DNA of 64,000 nucleotides from positions 124,001-188,000 of the forward strand of contig CAVYNA010000001.1 of the NCBI GenBank assembly GCA_963769765.1, read 5' to 3'. This document shows positions 1 through 9,794 of the stretch, one piece after another. Position 1 is the stretch's first letter. The number at the start of each line of letters is the position of its first letter. The translations under genes were made by a program, and so were the position numbers. The stretch comes from Bog-756 sp963769765. Lineage in GTDB: Bacteria > Actinomycetota > Acidimicrobiia > Acidimicrobiales > RAAP-2. The notes beneath the pieces are model-generated. The model was not told the DNA's origin and made no database searches. It was given only the letters and a program-made list of their open reading frames with translations.

Positions 1-263
1 GACGGCTTCGAGGTCGGACGCTCATCAACGTCCGGATCGCCAAAGCCGGCCTGCGGGTCTTCGAGGTGCCGAGCTTCGAGCGCAACCGGATCCACGGCTC
101 GAGCAATCTCAATGCCTTCTCCGACGGGCTCCGGGTGCTGCAGACGATTCGGATCGAGCACAAGCGTGGGGTCCGCCGGGCCACCTTCCAGAACTCGATG
201 CTCCCCCGCGACGACGGCGAGTCGTGGTCCGTGCTCTCGACCGTCTCCCAAGAAGCAGGCTGA
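1..263 (+). pseudogene. Glycosyltransferase family 2, C-terminal fragment (cut by window edge, one frameshift)
   Basis: This is the last part of a dolichyl-phosphate-sugar-synthase-like GT2. From position 66 the frame reads VPSFERNRIHGSSNLNAFSD and runs to TGA at 261-263. The bases before about position 18 continue the same protein in another frame (GFEV, then TLINVRIAKAGLRV), so one base seems to be missing near 16-18. The fragment closely matches the C-terminus of the gene at 1306-2148, including the ending pattern S-V-L-S-x-x-x-x-E-A. The two are therefore tandem paralogues. The rest of the gene lies upstream of the window. The GT2 assignment comes from the better-preserved paralogue. Confidence 0.7.
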
Positions 264-379
264 GCTTCCTCACCTGACGCGGCCCCACGGGCCGTGCGCC
301 GCAAGCCGAAGGCCACGCTCGTCGATCGGTCGTCCGTGATGTCGACGGGTGTGTTCGTTCTGCAAGAGTGGGTCGGTGT

Positions 380-967
380 TCGTGACGAACCACGTCCTGT
401 CCGGCGGGCCGATTGGCCGCGCCGTCCGAACCGGTTGGCCACGGCCTTCGCACTCGGACTCGGATCACACCTGGTGCTCGACGCGTTTCCCACTGGGGCT
501 GCGATCTGGGCGAACCCGACGGACCTCCGCGGTTCCTCCGTGTCGCTCGCCGAGACGGGCTCCTCGGCCTCGGGGCCGTCGCCGCGACCGTGGTCCTGGC
601 CGGCCGGGGTGCCCGCACCGCGACGCTCGCGGCGGTGGCGGGCGCCGTCCTCCTCGATCTCGACAAGCCGTGCCAGCACTTCTTCGGGGTGGATCCGTTT
701 CCCGACGCGGTGAGCAGCCTTCACCGGTGGGTGCAGAACGAGTCGCCCCGTTGGATGCCCGCGGAGGTGCTCGCCGGCGTCGTGTTCGCGACCTCCGATG
801 GATTGGCAGCGCGGGCAGCGCGGGCAGCGCGGGCAGCGCGGGCCCACTCGGGCAGCGCGACGGGGACGACCGTCGGAGGCGGCCTGACGAAGGTCTGCGG
901 CGGCTGCCTGCAGATGTTCATCGGGCGTTGGCCCGGGCTTCACGCAGCGGCAACATTGCGGCCGTAG
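380..967 (+). pseudogene. Conserved membrane protein with HxxxD...PHWG-type motif, frameshifted
   Basis: A single protein can be read across three frames: VTNHVLSGGPIGRAV from about 380, then LATAFALGLGSHLVLDAFP, then HWGCDLGEPDG to TAG at 965-967. The second break is at 489-491, where CCC would restore PHWG if it were CCCC. The SHLVLDxxPHWG pattern resembles small membrane proteins of the DUF457/LexA-binding membrane hydrolase type. That link is by motif only. A hydrophobic stretch (about 560-650) follows, and the C-terminus carries an Ala-Ala-Arg repeat. No function is assigned. Confidence 0.5.
805..859. repeat. Short tandem repeat GGCAGCGCG
   Basis: Four perfect head-to-tail copies of the 9-mer GGCAGCGCG occupy 805-840. 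A fifth copy lies at 851-859 after a 10-base interruption. In the reading frame of the overlapping broken membrane-protein gene they encode a run of Ala-Ala-Arg. Because the unit is a multiple of three, copy-number change would not shift the frame. Confidence 0.85.
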
Positions 968-1305
968 CGTCGAGATCGTGAGAATGCGTCGGACAGGTGC
1001 TGCACATGCTGGGTGGTGCGCCCTCGGCGGGTGCTGCGGTTTTCGCAGTGTCCGTGGCTCGGAGACGGCGCAAATCGCGCGCTTCCACCGGTGAATGAGT
1101 CCTCAATGGATGTGCAGTCGCCGGGAACCCGGCACGTGGTGCGGCGGGTCGCGGGACGAAGATCCAGAATCCGGTTGTGGGTCGTGTCGAAGCGTGGGAA
1201 AGTAGCGGTCTGTCGGAGTAGTGCACGTCGATGCGGCGGTCACCAGCGAGGGGTCTCGATGCACTTCGGTGTCGGACGGACGAGCGTGACGGAGGGCTGG
1301 AGGAG
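968..1305. other. Intergenic region without a recognised gene
   Basis: This 338-base gap lies between the broken membrane protein and the GT2 gene. I see no convincing coding frame, RNA gene or hairpin terminator. The only useful signal is a Shine-Dalgarno-like GGCTGGAGGAG just before the ATG at 1306. Confidence 0.5.
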
Positions 1306-2148
1306 ATGAAGCTCAGCGAAGCTGAACGCGAGTCGCGCCGTTCGGGCGGCGAGCGAGGTGCGGAGCCGACCGTCAGCATCGTGATCCCGGCCAAGAACGA
1401 GGCCCTCAACCTGCCCCACGTCTTTTCCGCGCCCGCGGCGCTACGAGGTGATCTTGGTCGACGGACGGTCGACGACACGGTCAGGTCGGCCGCGGTCCGC
1501 CCCGACATCACCGTGGTGGGCCAGACCCGCAAGGGCAAGGGCAACGCTCTGGCCTGCGGCTTCGCGGTGGCCCAGGGGACTTCATCGTCATGCTCGACGC
1601 GGACGGCTCGACCGATCCGGCCGAGATCCCCCGCTTCGTCGAAGCCCTCAACAAGGGGCCGACTTCGCCAAGGGCAGCCGCTTCATGCCCGGGGCGGGCT
1701 CCAGCGACATCTCCCGGCTGCGCCAGGTGGGCAACTACTTTTTGAACAAGATCGTGAACCTGATCTACGGGACCCGCTACACCGACCTGTGTTACGGCTA
1801 CAACGCCTTCCGGCGGGAGTGCCTCTCGGTCATGGACCTCGAGGTCGGGGACGACAGCACCGATCCGGGCGCCATGCGCTGGGGCGACGGCTTCGAGGTC
1901 GAGACCCTGATCAACGTGCGCATCGCCAAGGCCGGCCTGGTGGTGGCCGAGGTCCCGAGCTTCGAGCACAGCCGCCACTTCGGCTCTTCGAACCTCAACG
2001 CCTTCTCCGACGGGATCCGGGTGCTGCGCACCATCCACGCCGAGCGCAGGCTCGGTGGTCGGCGCTGGCGCCGCAACAGGACTCCAGGCAAGGCGATGCA
2101 CCGACCGAGTGGCCGGTGCTCAGCGCGCTCACTGAAGAAGCCAGCTGA
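1306..2148 (+). pseudogene. Glycosyltransferase family 2 (polyprenyl-phosphate sugar synthase-like), multiple frameshifts
   Basis: The start ATG at 1306 follows GGAGGAG. The N-terminus reads PTVSIVIPAKNEALNLPHV, the classic GT2 nucleotide-binding beginning. The protein then continues in other frames: YEVILVDGRST, QTRKGKGNALACGF, DFIVMLDADGSTDPAEIPRF (the DxD sugar-nucleotide motif), then ADFAKGSRFMPGAGSSD. The C-terminus returns to the first frame and ends at 2148 with LSALTEEAS, matching the paralogue at 1-263. At least four single-base shifts are needed. Such enzymes usually transfer a sugar from a nucleotide to a lipid phosphate at the membrane. Whether the gene is truly dead or mis-assembled cannot be decided here. 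Confidence 0.75.
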
Positions 2149-2283
2149 CGAGTCGCCGGCAACGGCGCACGGCGCCGTGGCCGAGCGTCGTCCCGCTCGG
2201 GGCTGCGGGCGTCGGGGCTGTCGGGGCTGTCGGTGGGCTCTGGACGACGCCAATCCCGTATCCGTCCTCGGTAGGCTGCCTGC

Positions 2284-3605
2284 GTGCTGGGCAGAGGCAG
2301 GGTCGCAGTCGTCGTCGCGGTCGTGGTCGTCGTCGGAGGCCTGGTCGGCTGGATCACCTTCGGGCACAGCAGTTCCCCGTCCACTGGCACGGCGACCACC
2401 TCGACGACACCGGTCACGACGTCCCCCGGAGGGACGGCGCCGGCGACCGCCTATCGGCGGCTGGCTCCACACGTCAGGCACCACCGTCGTCGACTCGACC
2501 GGTCAGGCGGTGCAGCTCACCGGGCTCAACGTCACCGGCATGGAGAGCTCGAACCCACAGGGCACCAACGTGCCGGGGACCTGCAACAACGGATGGAAGG
2601 AGCTCACGCCGCGCACGAGGTCGACACCATCGCGGGGTACGGGTTCCACGACGGTCCGACTGCCGATCGCCTGGGCGAACCTCGAACCCACCGCGCCGAC
2701 CGGTCGCGGCCCGACGGCTCGCTGGCGCACACGTGGAACGGCGCCTATGTCGCTGCGCTCGACAGCGAGATGCAGCCTCTTCGCGGCGCACCAGATCCAC
2801 GTCATCCTCGACATGCACCAGGCCACCTGGAGCTACGCAGTTCCACGACGACGGGTACCAACGCACCGCCCCGGCTGTCCCGGTAGCGGAATGCCCGGCT
2901 GGATCAACCCGAGCGCCGATCAACGAGACGTGCGAACCACGCCCGCTGCTCGTTCCTCGCCGATCGGAGCCGAAGCCGGGTGTGCCCGGAACCGACATGG
3001 ACCGACTTCGAGGCCGCATGGAGCTTCCTCGGCGTCGCACTTCGCCAACGTGCCGACGGTGGTGGGGCTCGACACTGCTCAATGAGCCGAGCTGCCAGAC
3101 GGTCGGCCTCGATGCCAGTTCTACGGCGCGGTGACGCCCCGGCGGTCCACGCATCCGATCCACGAACGCCCGTCATCGTGCTGGAGGACAAGCGAGCAGC
3201 CCGGCGACGTATCAGCTGACGCAGATGCCAGCTGTGGCCAACGCCGTCCTCTCCATCCACCTGCACGAGGACTACTGGTCGAGCGCCGAGCGCCGGCCAG
3301 ACCGCGCAGCCGTACAGCGCATCGGCGAGTGATGGCGGCCAACGTGGCAGCGGTCGAGCGCGAGTTGGAACGTGCCGCTCTACGTCGGGGAGTTCTACGC
3401 CTTCGATGCGTGCCTCGGTGCAGGAGGTGGGCAAGAACCAACGCGGATGCGAACTTCGTCGCGGACACGGCTTCGTTCCTAAGCTATGCGCGAAATGCAC
3501 TCCGTGAGCTGGACCTACTGGGCCTGGATCTCCGGCTCTCATCGACGGAGCTCCACCGCGGAGCCATGGCTGCCGCAGCCAGTCGTCAGGGCCATTTCGG
3601 GCTAA
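2284..3605 (+). pseudogene. Secreted GH5-type glycoside hydrolase (cellulase/endoglycoceramidase-like), many frameshifts
   Basis: From GTG 2284 the protein begins with a hydrophobic anchor or signal (VAVVVAVVVVVGGLVGWITF) and a Ser/Thr/Pro linker. Pieces in alternating frames then spell a GH5 fold: GLNVTGMESSNPQG, TTVRLPIAWANLEP, HVILDMHQATWS (the strand-3 DMHQ motif), VPTVVGLD, LLNEP (acid/base NEP), PVIVLEDK, and near the end VSWTYWAWISGS, typical of the last strand. The stop is TAA at 3603-3605. More than five shifts are required. It is probably an exported polysaccharide hydrolase related in role, not closely in sequence, to the GH5 pair at 16.3-19.7 kb. Confidence 0.65.
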
Positions 3606-3681
3606 TGACTCGCCGGTCTGCCGAGGTGAGTGCGCCCGGACGTGGTCGCTGCAGGACCGGCACGTCGGGGCGTGCGCCGTC

Positions 3682-4479
3682 GTGAAAGCTGAGTTCGGAG
3701 GCATGAACGGAGATCTCGAGATCCCGGTGCGAGGCAACGGCGGCGGACGGACCGAACTGTCGATCCCGGGTCGCGAAGGGGTGTTCCAGCTCTCCGACGC
3801 CACTTGGAGCCTCGTCTTCCGCCGGCCTCATGGTGCCGTGACGTGCGGCCTGCTCCGGTCGGGGGTCACGGTCGAGGACCGCGGCTGGCGGAAGTGCCAG
3901 GTGTCGATCACGGCGATCGACGAGCCGGACTTTCAGACCTCCTTTGTCGCGCATGCGAGCGGTCGGAAGCTGCGTGCGGAATTGGAGCGTCGACAGCAGA
4001 AGCTCGAGCGGGCTGTCGCCGTCGAAGTGGGTGTGCAGGCCGGGCAGTGGTGGCGCGATCGCCGCGTCTTCGGTCAGTTCGGCCGGTCGGGTGCCGTCTC
4101 GGTCGCAGGCGTGTGCATCCGGTCGGGTTGGGAGGCCGCAGACAGGGGACGGCGACGGCCGCCGCGCCTCTGAAAGTCCTCGACTTCGGACCCCAGGGTG
4201 TGTACCTCCGGGGTTGGCGCACTCTGCTGCGGTTGCCGTGGGAGCGTGTCTCGGCGATCGACATCGACGACGGAGGACCACCGGCAGCGGACCCGAGCGG
4301 ACCGGGCAGCGAATTCAGGTGGCACGGTCGTGACCATCCGGGCAACGGGGACGCCCGATGTGGTCCTCACGACGTCCTTGGTGAGCGCCGACCGGCTCCG
4401 GTCGGAGCTCGCTCCAGTCCTCGAGCAGCTCTCGACCTCTCCGGCGCACGCCGACAACGGGCAAGCACGCGTGGAGTGA
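3682..4479 (+). pseudogene. Hypothetical protein, possibly PH-like domains, two frameshifts
   Basis: The first frame begins near 3682 or at ATG 3703 (MNGDLEIPVRGNGGG) and runs to about 4170. The coding signal then passes to another frame (KVLDFGPQGVYLRGWRTLLR, then LPWERVSAIDIDDG). It returns to the first frame for SGGTVVTIRATGTPDVVLTT and ends at 4477-4479. The pattern of a strand-rich segment with a WERV/IDIDDG turn and a final helix (RLRSELAPVLEQL) resembles bacterial PH-like proteins. I do not recognise a specific family. No signal peptide is visible. Confidence 0.45.
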
Positions 4480-4625
4480 GGCAGGGCGCGATTCCTGGCC
4501 CGCCGGGCGCCCGAACCTCGATTCGACCCTCATCGGTCGCGGCGATGTCGTCCGTGCGCAGAGCCGCTCACATACCGGGGCCTGCGCCTCTTTAGTTCGC
4601 TCTCCGGGTTGTCGATGACCCGGAT

Positions 4626-6047
4626 ATGGGCAGAAGCGAGGACCCGAGGAGGTCCTGGCAGAGCCGAATTACGCGGTCAGATGCGCGGTCTGCCAGTGGG
4701 GTCAAGAGGAGAATCGACCCGACGAGAGCGGGCACATCGATCGGACTCGTCACGGTGACGTGCTGTTTCGTGCTGTTCCTCATCGGCATACCGACGTTCG
4801 AGGCCGCATCAATCGGAAGCGCGCGGAACCAGACCATAGGAAGCGCATCGGGGCAGACGGTCTCCCACGTGGTTTCGGTCGCCACGACGGCCACCGCGGT
4901 GCAGCGCTCGTCGATGAGCAGCACGGGGAGCGCATTCACCTACGGGTTCGATCTCACGGAGGCCGATCCGTTCGCAGCGGTACGACCGCCCGATCAGGCA
5001 GCCTTCAAGGTGGCGGGATCGATGAACCGGCCCCTCGAGGACGTGCCGATCATGGGTTGGGGACTAGGCAACCCGGAACCGTCGCCCGGCAACTTTCAGT
5101 TCACGGAGCTGATCAAGCGCGTGGACCTCGTCCAGGCGACCGGTGGAACTCCGATCGTCACGCTCTCCGCAGCGCCGGACTGGATGAAGGGCGGCGTGGC
5201 CGGCACGACCGACTGGTCACAGATCAACGTGGCGCCCTTGCCATCGCACGACGCAGACTTCGCAACACTGTGTGCCACGATCGCCGCAGCGCTTCCCCAG
5301 GTGAAGTACTTCGTGGTCTGGAAGGAGCTCAAGGGGTTCTGGAACGCCACGACGCGCTCCTGGGACGCCGCGGGGTACACGCAGCTGTACAACGACGTCT
5401 ACTCGGCGATCAAGGCGGTCCGACCGGACGCTAAGATCGGCGGACCCTACGTCTCGATGCAGTCAAACGCGAAGTCTGCTCCGGCGGGTGATCCGAGCGG
5501 TCCGTGGGGAGCGCTCGATCTGTCCGACACGGTCGCGGTCGTCTACTGGGTAACGCACAAGGTCGGCGCCGACTTTGTCGCCGTGGACGGCCGCGCCTTC
5601 ACGAATGATGCCGGACTCGTCACGGACCCCGTCACCTCGACTGAAAAGTACGCGGCAGTTGACGACTGGATTTCCTCCCAGACCCCGCTGCCGATCGTCT
5701 GGATGGAGTCGCACCTCGTACCCGACCCGACGATCTGGTCGGCGCAGCAGCAGGCCGCATTTCGGATCGCAGCACTGATCGAGATGGCGGCGAGCGGCGC
5801 GATCGCCGGTTTACAGTGGGAGCCGGTAGATCTGACGGGCTGGGACGAGGGCATCTGGAGCAACACGATCTCCGTGACCGGTGGCCAGCCGACGATCCTC
5901 GGCGCGGAGTTGCCTCAGGTGCTCGCCGTCCTCTCGGTGCCGGTGCACGTGGTTGCCGGCGAGCCTGCAGGCGTGGTGGCGGTGACGGGAGCGAAGGGAA
6001 CGGTCACGGCCTCCACCAGCGGAGTGGTCACCGTGACGCCCGGCTGA
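4626..6047 (+). CDS. Secreted GH39-like glycoside hydrolase
   Basis: This intact 473-residue protein has an N-terminal basic segment, a single hydrophobic stretch (residues about 39-58) and a low-complexity Ser/Thr linker. The catalytic part resembles clan GH-A xylosidase/GH39 proteins: PEPSPGNFQFTELIKRVDLV, TPIVTLSAAPDWM, YFVVWKELKGFW and DAKIGGPYVS. In GH39 enzymes the acid/base Glu lies in a W-N-E motif; here it reads W-K-E, keeping Glu but losing the usual Asn. A likely nucleophile is the Glu of PIVWMESHLV. The C-terminus (VTGAKGTVTASTSGVVTVTPG) is a short beta-rich tail. It probably acts on extracellular polysaccharide. Substrate unknown. Confidence 0.7.
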   Translation: MGRSEDPRRSWQSRITRSDARSASGVKRRIDPTRAGTSIGLVTVTCCFVLFLIGIPTFEAASIGSARNQTIGSASGQTVSHVVSVATTATAVQRSSMSSTGSAFTYGFDLTEADPFAAVRPPDQAAFKVAGSMNRPLEDVPIMGWGLGNPEPSPGNFQFTELIKRVDLVQATGGTPIVTLSAAPDWMKGGVAGTTDWSQINVAPLPSHDADFATLCATIAAALPQVKYFVVWKELKGFWNATTRSWDAAGYTQLYNDVYSAIKAVRPDAKIGGPYVSMQSNAKSAPAGDPSGPWGALDLSDTVAVVYWVTHKVGADFVAVDGRAFTNDAGLVTDPVTSTEKYAAVDDWISSQTPLPIVWMESHLVPDPTIWSAQQQAAFRIAALIEMAASGAIAGLQWEPVDLTGWDEGIWSNTISVTGGQPTILGAELPQVLAVLSVPVHVVAGEPAGVVAVTGAKGTVTASTSGVVTVTPG

Positions 6048-6238
6048 CCTCCGACCCGGACGCTCGCCACGACGAGCGACTCCGACTGATGAAGACCGGA
6101 CCCCGGCCCAACACGAATTCGTCCTGTGTGCAATGCCTTTTCGGTCCAGGCGACTCCGGAAAGTCGCAAGAGGGTGAGGGACGAGGCCGATGGGAGACTG
6201 ACCAAGGACGATCTCACCATCCGTGGTTTTCGCGAGAT

Positions 6239-6836
6239 ATGTGGATCGCGGCGAGAGTGGTTCTCGCCTTTGCAGTCCCGGTCGTGATCGGAGCCGACAC
6301 CTTCGCCCCCGTAGTTCCCGCCACCGATGCGGCGTCCGCCACAAGCACATCGTGTGGTCCGATATAGACAGCGAGCAGCCCTGCCCCGGCCACTTCGCTT
6401 CAGTCACTGACCGGCGTGGCCGCAACGGTCGGGGGAGATGCGATTGCGGTCGGCAATCAGGTCCCTGTGCACAGGCCGGTGATCAACCCCTTGCCGAGAC
6501 GTGGAACGGATCTTCGTGGGTGTCGGCCACCGTGCAATCGACGAATTCCCCGCGCCTCAGTCCAACAGTGTCTCGATGACGGGCCCGAGAGACGGATGGG
6601 CGGCCGGGCGGCAACCATCGAAGGAGGACAGCGATCGAACACTCGCCGAACCTTGGAACGGCAACGTCTGGTCAGCCGTCACGACTCCGGATGCGGGCAC
6701 CGGCAACAACATGCTGATCGGCGACGCCGCGATGAGTCAAACGGAGGCCTGGACGGTGGAGTGCTCGTTCCCGTCAACGCGCCAGACGCTTGCCGAGTTC
6801 TGGAACGGGACGGGCTGGTCGGCGTGGACCGCCTAG
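6239..6836 (+). pseudogene. Degenerate secreted WNG-repeat (beta-propeller-like) protein
   Basis: ATG 6239 opens a signal-like segment (MWIAARVVLAFAVPVVIGAD) that stops at 6365-6367. Beyond that stop, in two other frames, the units LAETWNGSSW, LAEPWNGNVW and LAEFWNGTGWSAW occur at spacings expected for the actinobacterial 'hWNG.sWs' repeats that form propeller-like secreted proteins. Linking pieces (VSMTGPRDGWAAG, MLIGDAAMSQTEAWTV) also fit that family. With the stop and the shifts it cannot make a full product as read. It is shorter than usual family members and probably a remnant. Confidence 0.55.
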
Positions 6837-7178
6837 GCGGGCGAGTACCCCAAAGGACCCGGAGCAGCGGTGCTCGGGCTCCCAGTCGCCGCTGATCACG
6901 ACGTTGCATAACGTTGCCCTAAAGATTGATTGCTGCAGCGATCGTCCGGCGATACCGTGTCGCGTACGAACGTGAGAAATATCCGACGGCGCGACTGTCG
7001 ACGATCACGGGCGCGGCTGCAGAGAGTGTCGGGCTTGCCACCCTACGGGAACCAGACGGACAGTTGGTTCAGCACAGGGTTGTTTGAGAGGCGCGCGAGG
7101 TGCTATTCCTGGTACGTTCGTACAAAGAATCATCACGCCGAAGTCCGAAAACGTGGTGTGGGCTGAGGGGCACCCATC
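6837..7178. promoter_or_regulatory. Intergenic region upstream of the beta-helix pair, with inverted repeats
   Basis: The gap contains GTACG-TT-CGTAC at 7112-7123, an inverted repeat with 5-base arms. Its ACGTTCGTAC core is also present in inverted orientation at 6964-6973 (GTACGAACGT). This could be an operator for the genes starting at 7179. No clear -35/-10 pair or transcription terminator was recognised. Confidence 0.3.
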
Positions 7179-9794
7179 GTGAGTGATAAGAAGCAGTCGG
7201 ATGTGCGCGTCTCGCCGTCAGAGGACGCCCGAACAGATTCGTCGGATACTGCTGAATCGGCAGATTCGCACTTCCTGAGCAGCAATGCCGCGGACGAGCA
7301 GCTCAGCACGCTGAGCCGACGACGCCTCCTACAGATCGGGGCAGTGGCCACCGGCTCCGGCGTGGCTGCGAGTGTCGTTCCCTGGACCACTCAGCGGGCG
7401 GCCGCGGCTGGTGCCGCTTCTTCAGCCGGTGGCCGGGCCGGACCCTCCCTGCTGAGCGCGGTCGCTGCGTCGACGGGACCGGTCGTGGAGGTCCCGGCAC
7501 CAACGGGTGTGGCGTCGGTTGACACCGCCAATGCACTTGCCGCCCTCAACGTTCCTGCCGGCACGACGGTTTACTTCCAGGTGGCGGCCGGACAGGTCTA
7601 CTCCATCAATCAGGAGCTCCCGGTTCCCCCGGGGGTCCGTGTCAGCGGGTACGGAGCAGTGGAAGAACAGCCCCACACCGGGCTGATGCCGACGCTTCAG
7701 CAAGCTCCTGGCACCGCTCTTAAGTGCATCATGGCGTCCGCCGGATACCTTGCCGGCCTCTACAATACGGCGCAGTACAACAACGGCTCGCCTCAAACCA
7801 CGGCGGACTCGGGGATCGAGGTGGACCACCTCGCCTTTGATGGCAGCAACGGCGGGAACGTCCCGGGCAACACGATGGGCCACGGCCTCGTGCTCTACTC
7901 CGTCGGATCGAGCGTGCACGACTGCTATTTCAAGGACATCGCCGAATGCGGGGTCGTCGTCTCTGACGCGAATTACGCCGGTACGCCGTGTGTCACCAAC
8001 TTGGGCGGAAACAGGCTGTACGACTGCAAGACGACGAATTCCGGTGGGCACGGGATCTGGGTCACGGCTACCACGGGATCAGGTGGATGCACGGACGGGT
8101 ACCTCATGGCCAACGTGCTCGAATCACCTTCACAGCAGGCTCTCCAAGGCCTAGGTCCGCGGATAAATCCGGTGACGAACATCCCATACGAAGCACTGCA
8201 CATGGACAACGCTGCCGGATGGTGGGTGGAGAACAATCACGGCTACGCCTGCCCTGGCGGCGGGATGTACTTCGCAGCGCCCTGGGGTGCGCACATCGCC
8301 GAGAACAGCACTGACTCCTTCGGTGTGCTACCCGAGCCAGGCAAGGCGTACATCGGGTACTCGATCGTGACGGCCTTGGCACCCGGCGCGGCGATCAGGC
8401 GCCCGACCCTCTTCGTTGAGAACAAGCTCCAGGCCTACGAGGGCATCAACACCAATGGGCCGCTCTCACCGAATGCCTCGAACAAGTACACCTACTACCA
8501 GGTGACGATGAATGAGCCGAGCTTGGACAACATGGCCTGGGTGGGCCACGCGTCGAACTCCGCTCACCCTAATTCGCCGCCTTCCGCCCCGATCAGCGGG
8601 GCCGTGCTACAGGCCGGATCTGCAGTGGCTTCAGTCCCGCACGGCACGACGAGCGGGGTGGTCCAGGCCGGGATGAGCATCAGTGACAGTGCCGGCGCAG
8701 TCCCGGGTGGGTCCACCGTTGTGGGCGTCACCCCTGGATCCGGCACCAGCCCGGATCAGATCACGATGTCTGCGAAGGCAACCTCGAGTGCCAGCGGGGA
8801 CACCCTCTCGTTCCCGGGACCGGCGTCGATTGGGTGGACGTATCTGAACAACCTCGCCGGCTCGACCCTCGTTGTCCACCGCACCAACGAGATCATCGCC
8901 GATGGGATCTCGGCGACCGCCGTTGTGGCGGGAGTCGGCAATGTCACCATCGTGGACCCCGCGAACCTTGTCGGGGGGGTCAATCTGACCGGTGTCCCGA
9001 CCGCCAACCAGGTGATCGTGGCGACGTCAGCCCAGACCGCGGTCTGGGCTGATCCCCCGTGGGCGGGGGCGTCCACGACGGTCCTTACGACGTCCGGCAC
9101 GTATTCGGTCCCGGCTGGGGCGACGTTGCTCCGAATTACCTGCGTCGGGGGCGGCGGCGGTGGGGGAGGCGGCGGGTCAGCGGCCAGCGGGAAGCAGGCC
9201 GGCGGTGCAGGCGCCGCCGCCGGCTCCAGCTCGGAGCAGATCGTGTCCGTGGGAAGCAACTCGTCGCTGACGGTCACCGTCGGCGGGGGCGGCGCGGGTG
9301 GCTCCGGTGGTGCATCCGGTGCTTCGGGGGGGAGCGGGTCACAAGGAGGCGACTCCGCAGTCACGGGAACCGGTGTCTCAGTGCTCGGAACCGGGGGTCC
9401 GGGGGGCCTCGGGAGCAAGCCGGGTGCCTCCACGGTGTACGGAGCAGCTTACGGGGGGCAGACCGGTTCTGTCGTGCACGCCACCACCGCCGGTTGCGGC
9501 GGCCCGTCCAGCGGTACGGGTGGGGCACCCACCGGGTTCTCGCCGGGAGGCGGCGGGGGAGGCGGAATCTCCAGCGCCACTGCAGGCGGCGGCGGTGGTG
9601 GCGCGGGGATTGCCACGGTAGGTGGCACGGCAGGGGGCAAAGGGACTGCAGGCAGCGCTTCCGGAGCTGCCGGCGTCACGGCAACCACCGATGGCGGTGG
9701 CGGAGGCGGCGGAGGCGGTGGCACGGCCGGAGCATCCGGTGGGGCCGGAGGAGCGGGCGCCAGCGGTTTCGTGGTGATCCGGGTAGTGGGGTGA
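7179..9794 (+). CDS. Tat-exported beta-helix protein with glycine-rich C-terminal domain (copy 1)
   Basis: The 871-residue product starts at GTG 7179. Residues about 46-70 form a twin-arginine signal (LSRRRLLQIGAVATGSGVAA, then an Ala-rich region). The middle, to about residue 520, looks like a right-handed beta-helix of the pectate-lyase type (GIEVDHLAFDGSNGGN, HGLVLYSVGSSVHDCYFKDI, GGHGIWVTATTG). The C-terminus begins with TVLTTSGTYSVPAGATLLRI and then a long Gly/Ala/Ser region. This arrangement is typical of the glycine-rich domain of surface and phage tail proteins. It is a paralogue of the next gene, whose start overlaps its stop. A surface polysaccharide-binding or structural role is likely; no catalytic residues could be named. 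Confidence 0.75.
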   Translation: MSDKKQSDVRVSPSEDARTDSSDTAESADSHFLSSNAADEQLSTLSRRRLLQIGAVATGSGVAASVVPWTTQRAAAAGAASSAGGRAGPSLLSAVAASTGPVVEVPAPTGVASVDTANALAALNVPAGTTVYFQVAAGQVYSINQELPVPPGVRVSGYGAVEEQPHTGLMPTLQQAPGTALKCIMASAGYLAGLYNTAQYNNGSPQTTADSGIEVDHLAFDGSNGGNVPGNTMGHGLVLYSVGSSVHDCYFKDIAECGVVVSDANYAGTPCVTNLGGNRLYDCKTTNSGGHGIWVTATTGSGGCTDGYLMANVLESPSQQALQGLGPRINPVTNIPYEALHMDNAAGWWVENNHGYACPGGGMYFAAPWGAHIAENSTDSFGVLPEPGKAYIGYSIVTALAPGAAIRRPTLFVENKLQAYEGINTNGPLSPNASNKYTYYQVTMNEPSLDNMAWVGHASNSAHPNSPPSAPISGAVLQAGSAVASVPHGTTSGVVQAGMSISDSAGAVPGGSTVVGVTPGSGTSPDQITMSAKATSSASGDTLSFPGPASIGWTYLNNLAGSTLVVHRTNEIIADGISATAVVAGVGNVTIVDPANLVGGVNLTGVPTANQVIVATSAQTAVWADPPWAGASTTVLTTSGTYSVPAGATLLRITCVGGGGGGGGGGSAASGKQAGGAGAAAGSSSEQIVSVGSNSSLTVTVGGGGAGGSGGASGASGGSGSQGGDSAVTGTGVSVLGTGGPGGLGSKPGASTVYGAAYGGQTGSVVHATTAGCGGPSSGTGGAPTGFSPGGGGGGGISSATAGGGGGGAGIATVGGTAGGKGTAGSASGAAGVTATTDGGGGGGGGGGTAGASGGAGGAGASGFVVIRVVG

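Noticed and set aside
9059..9790. Long 5' extension of the second beta-helix frame
   Set aside because: It lies in another frame across the Gly-rich region of copy 1 and is basic low complexity. GTG 9791, coupled to the TGA, is a better start.
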